Positions 33,977 to 49,000 of a stretch of 64,000 bases of DNA are shown here, one piece after another. Within the stretch, counting starts at the first letter, position 1. Each line of letters starts with the position of its first letter. A program made the translations under genes and the position numbers. The stretch is from Adineta vaga (Eukaryota > Rotifera), in assembly GCA_021613535.1 (NCBI GenBank), contig CP075497.1:5828001-5892000 (forward strand), given 5' to 3'. A model generated the notes under the pieces. That model saw nothing but the letters and a program-made list of their open reading frames with translations, did no database searches and was not told the origin of the DNA.

Positions 33977-36900
33977 ATGGAAGATACTGGTTCTTATAGT
34001 CTATCGGGTTATTTATCACTTAAACCCCTAGGAGGTAAATATATCATTTATCTTTCTTTTTCTTTTCTTGATAAAATTAATTTTAGCGTTAAGTCTTGTC
34101 CTTCCGATTCGTCGTTACTGGTCTGCATTTAATGAATCAAGTCAAACATTAGAATTTTATCAAACTGAACGAGATTTAATTAGTAATAAAACTCCAATTG
34201 AAAGTATACCTTTATATCGAGCGGCAATTACTTTAAGTACGAATGAAGAACGTGTCTTTATTATTTTGTATGTTTGATAATTTCATAATGATTTATTTGA
34301 ATATTTCTCTTTTCTAAGAACGAATAATAAGGAATATCATTTACGAGCTGAAAATCATGAAGCTTTAATGATATGGTTATTTGGACTACAAGTAAGACAG
34401 TCGAATTAATTGAATACAACTATTTCTAAAAAGATTCGATTTCTTAGACAAAACGTGATTCATGTAATCCACTAAAGATTGGAGTAACAATGCAAGAAAC
34501 AGATGCAGGCATGGATATTGATGAAGTAAGTCAAGATTTTTCTTTGTTACTTATTTCTAAAGAAAAATATTCTACTTAGGTTATTAATAATGATGATGGT
34601 ACGTAGAAACAAGAGTAAGAAATTGATCAGATAAATATCGAGATATTTAGTTTGGCGAACTTGTCGAGCAGATAGTTTTACTCGAACGGATTTTTTACAA
34701 CCAAGAATGTTTCTAACTGAACGACCAAATCTAAGTGATTTTTCCAATGAAGATGGTTAGTTTTTCTTCTTCTTTTTATTTCATATTTTTAATCATCACA
34801 TTGTATCTTTTGGCAAAAAAAGTTTTTATAGAAAAACATCGACATGGTTCAATCAATGAAACTACGACACGAAAAATGAGGTACTTCATCGAAAGAATCT
34901 ATCAGAAGTATGATCAATGATTTATTTTAGTTTATCATCAAATTCAGGTGCTCATCTTTGTGATACGTGTACATCATCCCTATGTACAAATTGTCGTTCG
35001 ATATTAATACGACCATTAGATTCTATTCGAGAATCAACTCCATATCGAAATGGTTCATCAAGTCATTCGATTGAATCATCAGATTCTGCTTTTTGTGATC
35101 AACGTTTATTAGATTTAACTGATGGTTTACATCATCATCAACATACTTTACAAGAAACCCTTTTGTATGTATTGATATTTATTTGATTTTCCTCAAAGAA
35201 TTCTTTAATTTAGAACATTGAAATGTGAATTAGCATCGTTAATTAATAAAGAAAATATCTATCAAATGATTATAAAAGAAAAAACAGATGTAATTCGAAA
35301 ACTTGAAAAACAATTATCGGATGTTATTCAATCACAAACAACATCTAGCAAGTAAGCAATAGATCAATTTTGAGAAAATAAAAAAGGATAATCGATAAAT
35401 ATTCTTAGACAACAAACAATCTCGAAATTATTTCATGAACGAAGTCGAGAAAGTAATAATGAATTGAAATTTCTTCATTGTGAAATTACAAAATTACATC
35501 GAATTATTCGTGATGATGATGTTAAAATACGTAAACTTGGAAAGTAAAGTTGAAATTAAGAAAAATTTTATTCAAAATTTGAAATACATCTTCTTTAATT
35601 AGAACAATTCGTTTACAACAAAGTCAACGTGAAAGTTTACAACGTGATTATATTTATCTATTACAAACATCTCTATCAACTGAAGAGACTCGGTTATTCG
35701 GAGGATTAAAAGTATTTTGTATTCATTTTCTCTAATCAATTTCTTTCCTTTTTCTACTATTCAGCATCGTGATCGATTGAAAGATTTATTAACTGAATGT
35801 CGTAAACGTGATCCATCATTGCCATCATTCGATAGGTAAAATGTTCATTAATTAATCTTTGTTTTTTTTTGTATTCTTCAGTTTATTTTAGTATGGAAGG
35901 TTCTGGATTGTACATAGATTCGTATGGTTTCAAACATGAGAAAAGCAATGAAAATGATCGTTTACAATACATTTGTGTAAAATTAACTCATTTTTTCAAT
36001 TCGAAAGCTCATAGTTCTGATGAACATGTTTGGCGATCTCTATTGAAAACATATCAAACAAGTTCAACAGTACCCGTAAGATATTTCACGTAAAATAATT
36101 ATTATTCTTTAAAACAAATATGTTTATTTGAAAGAAAACATTTAAATATCTTGTACGACAAGGTATACCGAATCATCTTCGTGCAGAAGTTTGGCATATT
36201 TTGATACAAAAACAAGTACACGATATTCGAAAAGAAAAAGGTTCAAATTATTTTCATAATCTTTGCCATTTATTACCAAATTCGGATGTAAGAATCTCAT
36301 TGATCGATCTTTTCATTCAAATATCTCTTCTTAGTTACATAATAAATTTGAAAAGCAAATTGCATTGGATCTCTATCGAACAATGCCAACTAATATTCGA
36401 TTTTCAAACAAAGATTCTGATGGAGTAAAAAACTTCTTTTTTTTTGTTATCATAATACAATGATTCTATAATAGATACGTCAGCTGCGTCAAGTTTTACA
36501 AGTCTTTTGTCTACATAATTCAACTATTGGCTATTGTCAAGGAATGAATTTTATCGTTGCAGTTGCCCTTTTACTTCTCGAACCAGAAGATACTTTTTGG
36601 CTTTTAATTGCTATTACTGAATGTCATTTAACTAACTATTATGATATTGGTCTTATTGGTGCACAAGTTGATCAATTTGTTTTAAAGGATCTTATCAAAC
36701 AAAAGGCACCAGATATTCATCAACATTTTGAAAACAATGAAGTTGAAATAACTTCGTTAACATTAAATTGGTTTATGGCAATATTTATTGATAGTGTCCC
36801 ATTTGAAACCTTATTACGCATATGGGATTGTTTTCTACTGGAAGGTGTGAAAGTTCTCTTTCGTTTTGCATTAGCTATATTAATTATAAATCGAGAAAGT

Positions 36901-39248
36901 ATTTTAACACGAACAGATACAATTTCGATGATGAAACATATCAAAGATTCAGCAAAACATTTAATCGATGTTGAAAATCTTTTCAAAGTAAATCATATTT
37001 GAATTCTTTTCATTGAATTCATCTTATTATTGAATAGATTGCATTCGAAGATTTCAAACCATTTTGTCATCGAAAAGATATTGCAATTAAACAAGCATAT
37101 TGGACGAAAATGTTAACAGATAAAGTTGTTAAACGGCAATTATCACGTGAAGGTTTTACCAAACGAGATTATGTTGTAAGTCAATCGAGAATCAATTGAA
37201 TAAGAAAATAAAATTGATTGTATTTAGTTTCAAGAAATTAATCAATCAACAACAACACTCGATTGTGCTGTTGTACTTCCTGGAAGTCTGTTTATTTATT
37301 TATTTATCTTTATTTATTAATGTTCTTTTCGTTTTCATTTCATTAGATTTAGTTTGGATTGCATTTGGTTCACAATATAGTTTACATCTGTTTGAAGTTA
37401 ATATCGAACGTGGCATTATGATCGATCTTGAAACAACAGTATGAAAAATTTTACTTTTCATTCTGAAGAAAAAGTTATTTCTCGTTATAGTATAATTCTC
37501 GAGCATTCTGTATGACATGTGTCAATAATGAAATTGTTTTAATTGGTACACTTTGTGGAACATTATTGAATTTTTCTATTGATGATAGGTAATGAATGAT
37601 AAATGGATATGATGACTTTTTGTTTACTTTCTTTTTAGACAAATTCGATGGGCTACTCGACTTCGAAGTTGTGTTCTTTGTATGATTAGTTCGAATAAAG
37701 GGAATTTTAATCGAATTTATTGTGGATTATCAGATGGAAACATAGCAATTGTTGAAGTAAATTTCAATTGAATAAAATCGAAATGATTTCTTATCTTTTA
37801 GTTACACAATCAACGAGAACCTGAAGAAGCATTTTGTATAACGATCGATAAATCAGCAATAACTGCTATTGCTTATCGTAATGATAAATTATGGTGTTTA
37901 AGTGCAAATAAAATGACAATCATCAATGAAAAGTAATAAATTATTTGCAAATAGTTTTTTTTATTCTCTATTGATCTTTTTAGAACATTGGATATTCTTT
38001 CAAGTATTGATTTAACATTTGAAATTTTAGATCCAACATCATTACTTTATTATGATGATGATGATTGTGATCATCTATGGATTTTACTTCGATCAACAAG
38101 TAATACATTACAAGTATGGAATCAATCGGATTGTAAATTACATGGAATGATATGTTTAAATCATTTATTTGAAAAAGTTGGTAAAACAGATAATCAAATA
38201 ACAATTCTAGAAGAAACATTGCAATTTGATTCAAATGATGAAGCTAATGGTTCAAGTAATCTAAGTGATCAAATACGTATTACTTCCTTTCTTATTCACG
38301 ATGAACAATTATGGATTGGAACATCAACTGGTATTATATTTGTATTTAATTTTACATTTCAACCAAAATCTGTACATTCATATTCGACAAATATGAAATC
38401 TTCTTCTTCAAGATCAATGAGTGTTGCTGGTCATATGTTTAATCAATCATCTCGATCCTATTTATCACCATTACCTGATCTTATATATAATCCGAAGAAA
38501 TCTCGTTCAAGATCGGATTCTGCAATGATTGATTTAGCAAATTCATCAGATGATTCATGGAATGTTAATCAATTCTATCGGATTACTTTTTCAACAAAAT
38601 CAAAAGATCGATCGATGCATATTCAACGACGTCAACGACGTCACCATTCTACACTCACTGATCCGATTATTGAATCGAAAATTTATCGAGAAACGGATTC
38701 ATGTGATACAAGTACAACATTAACATCAACAAAAACTCTTTCATCAAGTCCAGCTGTTATATCAACTGATGAATTGTGTCAAGAACATTGCCGTATAAGA
38801 TTTCCTTCAATCGTCAATAAACAACAGAAATCTTTAGAAGCATCAGCATCACTTTCATTTAGTCTGGTATTTAAAGCGAAAATTTCCGATACGCCTGTGA
38901 AATGTATTTGTAAAACAAAGTAGAATATTTTCTTCGAATATCAAACATATAGATTCTTATGTATTTTAGATGCAATGATCAAATTATTATACTGACATGT
39001 TCTGGAAAACTCGGTGATGATGAAACCGTTTGTCGATGGAAACGAGTACAAAATACGGTAATGAGTATGATATGAAATGATTGATTTTAATAGGATTTGT
39101 TTTTTAGAAGCAATGGACTAATGATGTTATTGTAGAATTAAGTACAGAAACTATGTTACCTATTCGACCTCATTATGCTCGTCAACAATATTTGAGAGAT
39201 CATCGTGATCGTTCTGTTAGCATTTCATCGAATACTTCAAAGCTTTAA
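33977..39248 (+). CDS. TBC1D2-like Rab GTPase-activating protein with C-terminal beta-propeller-like extension
   Basis: Exons: 33977..34034, 34087..34267, 34319..34391, 34448..34525, 34580..34598, 34651..34755, 34832..34880, 34931..35164, 35214..35351, 35409..35543, 35603..35711, 35765..35835, 35892..36075, 36135..36287, 36335..36424, 36475..36987, 37038..37175, 37228..37285, 37347..37438, 37491..37588, 37639..37756, 37802..37932, 37984..38919, 38970..39057, 39108..39248; 3990 bp, 1329 aa. A PH domain (about 9-105) opens the protein, coiled coil follows (about 260-400), then the TBC1D2 mark YGFK. The TBC domain (about 479-776) has both catalytic fingers: Arg in IALDLYR and Gln in YCQGMN. So it should be an active Rab-GAP. 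Residues 777-1329 carry repeated WIA/WIGT-type strands resembling JIP4 or ARHGEF10 propellers. Vertebrate TBC1D2 ends after TBC. Confidence 0.88.
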
Positions 39249-40138
39249 GCAATTTGTATTGTTTACTTCTTCACTAAGATTCTCTATGTTTCTAGTTAAA
39301 TAAAAGGCAACTTTTAGTCAAAAGGTGACAAAAATGAATTGATTCTTTCATCGCAATTAGTATTCCGTATCATAAGTGTCTACTTTCTTTTGGTCTGCTT
39401 ACTAATAATATCTCTTCAATATTTTAACATATTATTATCATATAAAACGTTAACTATCAAAAAACAAATGTGACCCATTTAGGTTTTGACCTGAGAAATA
39501 TTGAATTTTCTATTCTCCAATTGATATTATCGTTTTTTTCAATTTATGATTTATAGCAAAAAAAAATTAACAAACAAAAAAGAAGAGGATAACCTCTATT
39601 TGAACACTAAAACTGTACACACAGACACAAAACAGAGATAAAGCTTGCATGAGAAATACTAACTAACAAGTCATCGAGTAAAGCGTGCACAGTATTGTAA
39701 CAGCGAGAAGAAGAGAGAACGATACAGAAACTATACAATCAAAAGAAAAAAACGGCTAATCTTTTTGCATATGAAAGTTTGTTAACCAAAAAGATAAGTG
39801 AGAAAAATAAGAAGAACCAATCGCGATAATAACTCAAGATTTGTAAGAATTCAATTGGCTCGGATTGAAGAAGAGAAAAAAACAACGAAGAGAATATCTC
39901 ATTAACAAGTAATATTCAATTAAAAAATATAATTAAACATACATCGAGGTGTTCTCTAGGATTTAATCCTCTATCTCTTTCAATGGACAAGATAATCGAT
40001 AAGAATATATATCTATACGTATAAAGATCACAGAAGAGAAAGAGAAACATAAAAAATTGCACCTATTTGTTTAAAAACCATGTTCTTTTCATACTAGATT
40101 TGTCTGTTTTTCTAATACGAGACAAATGTCTTTAGATA
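39249..40138. other. convergent 3' region, 890 bp
   Basis: AATAAA at 39299-39304 suits the TBC1D2-like transcript. The remainder is A-rich, non-coding on both strands, and contains the 3' flank of the minus-strand gene. Confidence 0.4.
39299..39304 (+). terminator. AATAAA polyadenylation signal of the TBC1D2-like gene
   Basis: AATAAA starts 51 bases after the stop codon. Confidence 0.5.
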
Positions 40139-42816
40139 TCATACGGATGTTTCAAGAGGTTGTTCCTCTTTCTCATTTGTTCGTGATCCCTAGAAAAAAA
40201 ACAAATTCTTATGTTTATAATATGATTATCAATTAAACTTCCTACATCATAAATTAAACGAGGATCTTTCAAAGTGCCACTTTCAAATAAACGTTTACCG
40301 ACATCTGGTCCATTTTGATTATTTGTTGATGTATTTATAGACATTAATGTTTGATTTAAAGGAGTAGATTTGTCTCGACTAAAAATAAACATAATTGAAA
40401 TAATGTCTTTTTTTTCATATCAATTTAATTTTACCTTGATAAAGTTGAAGGATTCGATGATGGTAGAGTACCTACTCCTTTCTTCGGTAGACCTAACACT
40501 GTATTTAACATATCATCAAAGATAGCAGGATTTTCTAAATTTAATTTATAGATTGTTGAAAGTAATTTAAAAAAGTATATACAAACCTTGATTAACACTT
40601 GATTGACTTGAACGTCGAGGAGGAGGCGGTGGTTGTTGTTGATGATGAGAATAACCATTTGATTCTCCTCCTGCTAGATTACCCGATGATCGAAGATGTT
40701 GTCGACCAAGTTGTCTTGATTGTGTAGGTGTGTCTTTACCTAAACCAGTAGCGACGGAACTTGTTCGACTTTTAATAGATATTGTATCTGATTGTGGATG
40801 TTGTGTATAATATCCATTAGTTGTTCCGCCATTGACTAATCGTTTTTGTTCTCCCATACGATTAGATGACGATCCATTATTTGTATTATTAATATCACGT
40901 AATCGTGATTCCAAATATCGTATAAAAACATGAACATCGTCGGGAGATTTTGAAGCATCAAATTTAATGACACGAAAACGCACGTCATCAAGAGCTGCAT
41001 GGATACGAATATCACGTGAAGCTTGAAGACGTGCAAGTAACGATTGAATTTCTCGATTACTATATCTGTTGATATAATTATATAGAAGATCATTTTGGTC
41101 AAGATGTGATCCATTGTAACATATTTCAGAATTTTCACTAACTTGACCAGTATACCATTTCATCGACTAGAATAAAAACAACATATATATATATATATGT
41201 ATATCTATTGATTAAAAAGAAGTAATACAAAAGGAAAGAATTAAGAATCCTTTATTTTCATCTGAAATGATGATTATTTTATCGCTCCTTATATACATAT
41301 AACTGTAAATCAACAATCTTTCTATGTTGTGATGTATTTAAATACTTTTGATATAATCTATTGATACTATATAAAATAAATTGTCTTACTAATAATCGTG
41401 CATGATCTTCTGATTGTGGTAATACACCAAATGATGTACTTGCAATAAGTGGTGGAAAATTGACAGGCATTTGTGTATGGTTGATTGGATTTTGACTAAC
41501 ACGATTAAGATTATTTTCCACTGATTTTGATGGTTGTGATTTTGTTGGAAGATTATTGTCATTTTTAGGATATTGATCGATACTATTATATTCTGATACA
41601 TTATGAAAACTTTTTGATAATCGTGCTTGTCTTTTAAATGCTTGTTCATCGAAATTCGACGATTTCTGTTGTGGAACATGAATGATACCATTATCATCGA
41701 TCATATTTTCATCGGATGGTGAGTAGGTTGATGAAACAAATGTACGTAAATCTTTTGTTGATATAGAAAGAGGAGCAGTCAATTGTGAATCATGTAGAGA
41801 CTTTCGACTGAGAGAATTTTGAATCTGTTTAACCAATGCATTTGTATCAGCAATTGGTGATCGATGTGTACCATTAGTTCCAACAGTTGAAGCAGAACGT
41901 GTTGGTAAAGTTGAAAATGGATTCTTTGTTGGTGAATGTAAAATATTGTTTTGTGAATGTCCATTGTTAGTAATTGGTTGTAATGGTAATGTATGTGATT
42001 TAACCATTGTTGACGATGATGGAGATGGTTTTACAATGATTTTTGGACTGGTTATACTAGAAGTTCGTGATGATGTATCATCACTATTTAATTTACCAAC
42101 GAAATGTCTTGCCGATGGTAGACGATGTGAAGCTGTTGGACCAATACAATAATCTGTTCGATTTAACATGTAGTTAACAGAATTTACATCGAATTTCTTT
42201 CGTACATTCGATTTTTCTAATTCATATGTTCGATTGACTTTTGCACCTGTTGATTGAATTGTTTCATTTCTTCGTTGTTGTGGTAAGGGTGATGATGATA
42301 ATGATGCTTGTTGTTGTTGTTGATGATGATTTAGTAAATGAGTAGGTTTTAATGTTCTTGCTGGAATTGGTGGTGGAGGTGGTTCGATTTTGGTTTCAAT
42401 ATGTCTAGAATTTTGAGTCGATCGACTATAAGATGATGTTGAATCTGATTCTGTTGAACTTATATTCGATGAATGTTCAACAATTTCAATATCATCATAG
42501 AATATCACCATATCACCTGTGATTTCACCAATTTGTCCATCATCAACACTATCATTGCGTTCAATAATCATCTGTGTGACGATATCAAGTGGTGGGATAT
42601 GAGAACGTGCAGATTCATACGATTGAATTGTACTTTGAGAACCCGATGGACTTTGTGTAGTTACCAAGATTGGTTTTGCTAAAGAAACAAAGATAGATTT
42701 CCGTATTATAAAAAAGATAAATATAGCCTAATTTCTTTTATGTTGTCAAGAATGATTCTAACGAAGTAAATAGTACCTGAAGAGAATCTCAGCGGTAGCA
42801 ACATTATTTTACTCAT
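40139..42816 (-). CDS. large Ser/Thr-rich cytoskeletal-type protein, unassigned
   Basis: Exons (minus): 42777..42816, 41297..42678, 40587..41166, 40435..40534, 40246..40378, 40139..40189; total 2286 bp, 761 aa, phases consistent. Most of it is disordered and rich in Ser, Asn, Gln and Pro, with PPPPPIPARTLKP and PPPPPRRSSQSS that suit SH3 or EVH1 partners. Two stretches look folded: around HARLLVRQFILYSINRLYQKYL at the end of the big exon, and about 95 residues from SMKWYTGQVSENS through IQSLLARLQASRDIRIHAAL to VHVFIRYLESRLRD. I do not recognise the folded part. The first exon is weakly supported and the gene could be the 3' half of the next minus-strand gene. Confidence 0.65.
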
Positions 42817-43000
42817 AGATATTAAAGTAATATCGATCAAGTTTCAGTAGTTATAAATAAAATATAATGTATTCGAATTAGTTTCAAAGATTTCTCTTTT
42901 TAGCTACTCACAGCAGTAGTTAATAGAAAAACCTATCGTGATAGACATTGCTGAACTATAGGACATCTTTTTTTTCTCTGCTAATGAAAATAAACGGAAA

Positions 43001-46000
43001 TCAACAGACATTCTCTTTCAGCATGAAATCTTCATATAGACTTACTCGTTGTATTGTTTGTGTTTCTTGTGATATTTTCTTCGATTTTATTTGATTATTT
43101 GCTGAATGAGCTGGTGAATTTTCATTACTTGTATGTGAACTATTATTAGCTGTTGCTTGACGTTTTAGTTTTTCATCTTGATATTCATCTTCTTCGATAT
43201 CATTCAATGTATCATCGACTTCTTCTGATGTAGCTTGTTCAATATCTGAAGATTTCGAATCTGATTGATCTTTTTTCTTTCGATTTACAGGATGTGAACG
43301 AGCATATAAATTATTTGATGTAGAAGAACGAATACTTGTCATATTTTCATCGGGATTTTTAGTTGGTTTATTCTCTGAATCAGATGGAGTCTTATTGTGA
43401 TAAAAATGTTGAACAGCTTCTACAGCCGGATATTGATTGTCTTTTTTCGATGGTGTTTTAGAACTGATCGATAAGGAAACTGATTCTTGATCATTTTTAT
43501 CATCGACAGAAAGTTCATCATTGTTTGTACTTAATTCACTCGCAGATTCATCATGAAAGTCAAATACGCGTTCGATGGTACCACGAATAAATTGTAAATC
43601 AGCATTCGGTGCTGATATTTGATCATCTTCAGTTGAAGTCGTATCTATTTCTTGATAGATATTTTGTCTGTGATCTTTTTCGAGAGATGTTGTACGAGGT
43701 GGTGGTGGAGGTGGAGGTGTACGTGGACGTCCTCGGCTTGTCTTTGGACGTATAAGTGATGGTACTTGTTCAAAAATACGAGCAGAGGATGGTGATGATG
43801 GTGATGTTGAACTTGAAGTTGATTTTGAAACATCTTTTGGTTTATCTTTTTGTGAAAATGTCACCGATTGAGTATTTTTTGATCGTGGTGATGATGACGA
43901 CGTTAATATAGGTTCATGTGAAGGAATCTAAATAAAAGAAAAGGAAAATGCATTAATAGAAATAAATATTTCATCCATCATTTACTGTCGCTGTTTGTTG
44001 TTGAGAATACGATGTCATTGTTGTTCGATAAGGATCATCTCGTGTTAACGATGTTGAACGTTTATAATTATGAGGTGATAGATACTCATTTGTTTCTAAA
44101 AATGGATTGACACGTCGCAAAGCATTGTAGGGAACATCTTCATAACCGATAGGACTATGATGTTGTACATAATAATGTGGATCATGACTTGTTGCAGAAG
44201 TTCGACTCAATGGACTAACAGGAGCACTACCCAATATGAAAAATGTATGGTTCGGATGAATTGCAACTGTTGTTGTTTTATTATCATAATAAGAACCCAC
44301 AGAAAAATTACGATGACGAATTTTTGGTGTATAAGATGTTGGACTAATCAAATCAGGATATCGACGATTGTAGGAATCCCATTGGGATGCAAATGGATTA
44401 CTGAACGTATCTATACGAAGCGACGATGATTTGTCTGTTGTTGTTGTTGTATTTATTGATGGTGAAATATAAATTGGTAGTGTCGTATTATCATTGATAT
44501 TTTGATTAGATGAAGAATTGATTTCAGTTGCTTTCAATTCTTTTTCTTGTGGTGATGAACTTTCCGTTGATGTAGATGATGGAACGTGATTATCGTTTAT
44601 TTCTCTAGTTGATATTAAAAAATCCAAATTTGGATCTTTTTTGATCGATGCCTATAGAAGATAAATGATTACATATACAGATGTCAATGAAAACATCTGG
44701 CTGCCGTACAAGTAAAATGATAATATTCTCAAAGATAAAGACAAAAAAAAGTACTTACTTTATCATCGGTTGCGATAATTGATGAAGTATTTTGGCTATG
44801 ATCTGAATAACTATTTTCGTGTTCAACTTCATATAAAATATCTTCTTGAATAGGTCGACGATAATTATTATTCGATAAATAATCTGGTGAATTTTTCGAA
44901 CGATTCTGATTGTCATCATCGTCATCATCGATCAATATATCATCTAAATTGGTTATCATTAGTGAAGAATTATTATTATTATGATTAAAACCAAATGGAT
45001 CAAGACTCGATGGACTTTGCATTTCATCGTTGATAACAAAATCATCCATAAGATTTAAATTATTATTTTCCATTGCAAAGATATTTGTCGATGTTTGCGC
45101 GAGATTTTCTAACTGTTCAAAATCTTGATCATGTTTATCATCACTAAGTGAACTAGATGGTTCGTCATCGGTTGTATTTTGTGGTGAAAATAGAAAAAAT
45201 TCATCACCAGCACCATTCATATCAACTTCGTGTAAAATTTCTTCATCAGATATGACACGTAAATCTGTTGAAGGTGCTTGCAGTGAGGATGATTGATGAA
45301 TACATGTTTCTATTGAACCATCATCATACCAATTTGTACTTTCAATTAAACGAGATTCAGTTGATGGAGAATTATCACTAACTGATGATGAAGATGTATG
45401 AGAAATAGTTGATGAAGATGACGGCAATGGTAACTTCTCCATGCCGACGTTAACTGGAAGGATGATGGCGGATTTTTGTTCTCCTGTTGAGACGGGAACG
45501 ATGTCGAGGTCTGTTAGAAGAGGAAAAAAAGAAGAAGAAGAAGAAATAAATGAAGATAAGAAAAAAAAGTCGTGAGAGTTTATACGCGCACGCATGCGGC
45601 ATCGTCCGTCTTTTTTTTCTGCATTTTTTTCCTTATGTTCCTACATCTTGGTGACGTTGAACATTCATTCTCTTACGATAACCGTAGTTCCTTCGCATCA
45701 GGTAACGAAGATAAGAAAATGACACGCGCGTGTATATGTTTATGTCTCTACACACATCTCAACATTTAATCTCCGGAAAATGAACTACGTGTGGCAATAC
45801 TTGTGATCATTTCGTGTCAAATATCTCTAGAGAAAACAGACTTGTATGCACTATAACTTTCGATTATTCATGACCGAAGACAAAGGAACTATTAATATGA
45901 CTAAGCTGTCTCTACTGCCAATTATATCGATTGGAAGAAACTGCTTATACTTTCGTTTTAATCATTAACGCATGTTGACAAAGGAGAAAGTGGGTGGGAA

Positions 46001-49000
46001 GAATGTAAATGTTTTGTTTGTATATGTACGAAGCAAAAAAAAAGTGACAAAAATATTTTTTTAATCTTTACACTTCAACTATGAGACGTTCTGACGTCAA
46101 CTATACGTTTTCTTTCTTCTTTTTTGCTTCATCGACAACCGGTTTGACTTTCACTCTTCATCTCTCAGATGTTTCACTTACATATAAGAGAAAAATTTTT
46201 TCTTTCTGTCAATTCAATCATTAATGCATGTTTAACTTGTTCTATTCAGGGACATTTTTATTTCTTTACAAAACTGATAATCACACTTTTTCATAGGAAA
46301 AAATAACAATCTCTATGTTTTCTTTGTATTTTCTTTCTATAGTGAAGTATATGTTTTCTTACGTGTAACTATTCTCAATGGAATCACTATTAAATAGAAC
46401 CTTACCTTCAGTTATAGGTTCCAATGTTTCAGCATGACTTAAATCTGAAAATGAACTATGTGAAGATAAAGTTTCGTATTCGGTTGTGGTGTTGGAGTTT
46501 TATAACCACTATTTGATGCGTCATTTTCTCGAGCGGTATGATATGATGCTGTTGACGGATCATTGATACTACTATTAGCGATGAATCTGTCACAAGAAGA
46601 CTTTTATTTAACGGAGGTAACATGACAGATCGATAAGAATCGACATCTGATGAAATATTTTTGTTTGAATTAGTACGAGGGATAATTGTCGTTATCATTT
46701 GATTCATCATGTCATTTGTATCATTATTAGTAATGTTTATATTTGATGTAGGCGAAACAGAACTATGTTGTAGTGATGAAACATCAATAGGCCGTGACGG
46801 TGAAACTGAAATAATAAGAAAATATAATAAACGTTTATATGTATTTGATGAAATAATGATTTTGATTCTCATTTAGTAGCCTTCGATGTGTACTTAAACG
46901 TATCTGATAAAAAAAAAGTTTGCAAATATATTTTGTCATAAAATGAAAATGATTAACAACTATCAAGAATAGGTATGACTTTTTTTATTACTTAACAAAT
47001 ATTCAGATCATAAATATCTTACTTTTTTGAACAATTGTTACATCACCATCCGATGAGCCTTCAAGATATATTTCTTCATCAAAGTCGTCGGTTGGCATCG
47101 GTAGTTGAGCCATTGTTCGTGGTTTTATCGGATGTCGAATATTCTCATTAGAAATTGGAGTAGAACTTGTAAGTTTTGAATTTGATAATGTTGAAGAATC
47201 CGTTGAATTTAGACGTTCTTGCTCTAGGAAAAGAAGAATAAGACATGATATATCAAAAGAAAAGAAGATAATTTTAATAACATAAATGCCATTACGTATT
47301 TTTAAAACAACGAACATGCACTCATGCAATCAACAGAGAAAAGAACTCTTCAAAACTAATTCTTATATATATATAGACATTCATTTTGTTTGACCGAAAG
47401 GAATATATAAATCAATCGATATTAAAGAATTTATATACTCGAATCGAAGGTCGCTATGATAACATACAGATTCTAATCTTCCAAATAAAATAATCGAGCG
47501 TTATTTGGTTTTATTTTATTTCTTTACGGCGAAAAAAGAACGTTTTCGTAAAGACTATTAATAGTATAAAGCCAAAAACACGACAATGTGAAAAGAAAAA
47601 CTATTAACGAATTAAACATAAGTGTGAAGAATCGTTTTTTCATGTTCTCCTCAGATATTCACCTTTAACTCGATGATCAATAAACAATGGCTGTGACAAG
47701 TAGAAAAGAAGTAGAGACAGAGAGACAGAGAGAGAGAAAGGAACTGTTGACAGATGGATGAGTGTATAGACGTATGTAAATACATGCTTGGCACCTAAGC
47801 GATAGGAAGAGAAAGAGAAAGTAAAAAAAAGGTGGTTTGTCAAATAAATGGTCAAAATTCTTCTTCTTTTACTTCGGACACTTGTTCATCCTATTTCGCA
47901 TCTCTCGTCTCGTCGTCGTTGTTCTTCTTCTTCTTCTTCTTCTTCTTTGTTAGTTATAACGAAGAGTATAAGCTTAACGATTGTAGAAAAGAAAAAAGAA
48001 ACTTTCAAACGTGCCGTATTCTTTCTTTTTCTCTTCGATATATATATATATAGATATATTGATGCCAGAATATATAGACTCGCATTGACATTTTTCTCTT
48101 CGTACACCTACTCTACTCTCTTCTGTTGTTTGTAAGCATACATATTTTCTTTGAAACATATATGTATAGATCTCGTCACATATGCCTTACATCTGGAGCG
48201 TTGATACTTTACATTAGAAAAAAGAGTGAGCGAGAGAAAGAGAGAATAGTTGAAAACGGGAAAAGTCTAGAAGTTATAGGTCTCCTTCGAAAAAGAATGT
48301 CCATAGAAATGATTATAACAATAAGAAAAACAGTCGTTATAATCTAATGAAAACTAATCTATTCTTCTTGATCTACAGATTCTACAACTAACAAAAACAC
48401 ATCTACTTTCTCAAACAATCATCTAATTAAATGTGTTATTGAGAAATGATATTCTTTGATCCATAAAGATGATTTTCCATGAATAGATGAAGTAACCGTA
48501 AAATTTGCTTCTCCGCTAGCTGTCATGTTGGAATTTTGATACTTTAAGTAAAACGCGCGGACAACTATTCATTAATAATATATTATTAATCGTCATTAGT
48601 CATATTAGAACTGTATGAAATTATCGAAATTCTTTTCTCGCCAGAGAAAGAGTAAAATTAGGAAATATTACAAAAGAGATTTTAATCTATGAATGAATAT
48701 TAACATTAGACATTGATAGACTTTTATGTGATCATGTATTTAAAAAATCCTCAGTTTTTAAATTCTACTTTTATAAACTGCAGATTCGATTTTAAGTATG
48801 ACTATTCATTTCTAACAATCCTGATATTCACATGTTCTTTGTGAATGCACATATGTGATCGAAAACAACATGTAAATATCAACAATATTACTATCGTATC
48901 TAACAAATATTTCTACTTTTCTTCTCTTTTTCTTTATGATCTTCTAGTCATAATTCTTTTTTACTTACTTTCGAACGCAGCCACTTAACATTCGATATAT

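Noticed and set aside
34735-34920. Plus-strand frame inside the TBC1D2-like gene as a separate small ORF
   Set aside because: It covers an intron plus the 49 bp exon 34832..34880 in the wrong frame; the spliced model is in phase.
37228-37444. Apparent transmembrane segment after the TBC domain
   Set aside because: The hydrophobic stretch comes from translating intron 37286..37346; removing it restores GNLVWIAFG and the frame.
47640-48347. Cluster of short Ser/Lys-rich frames
   Set aside because: They translate TTC and AT microsatellites in the 2.6 kb intron.
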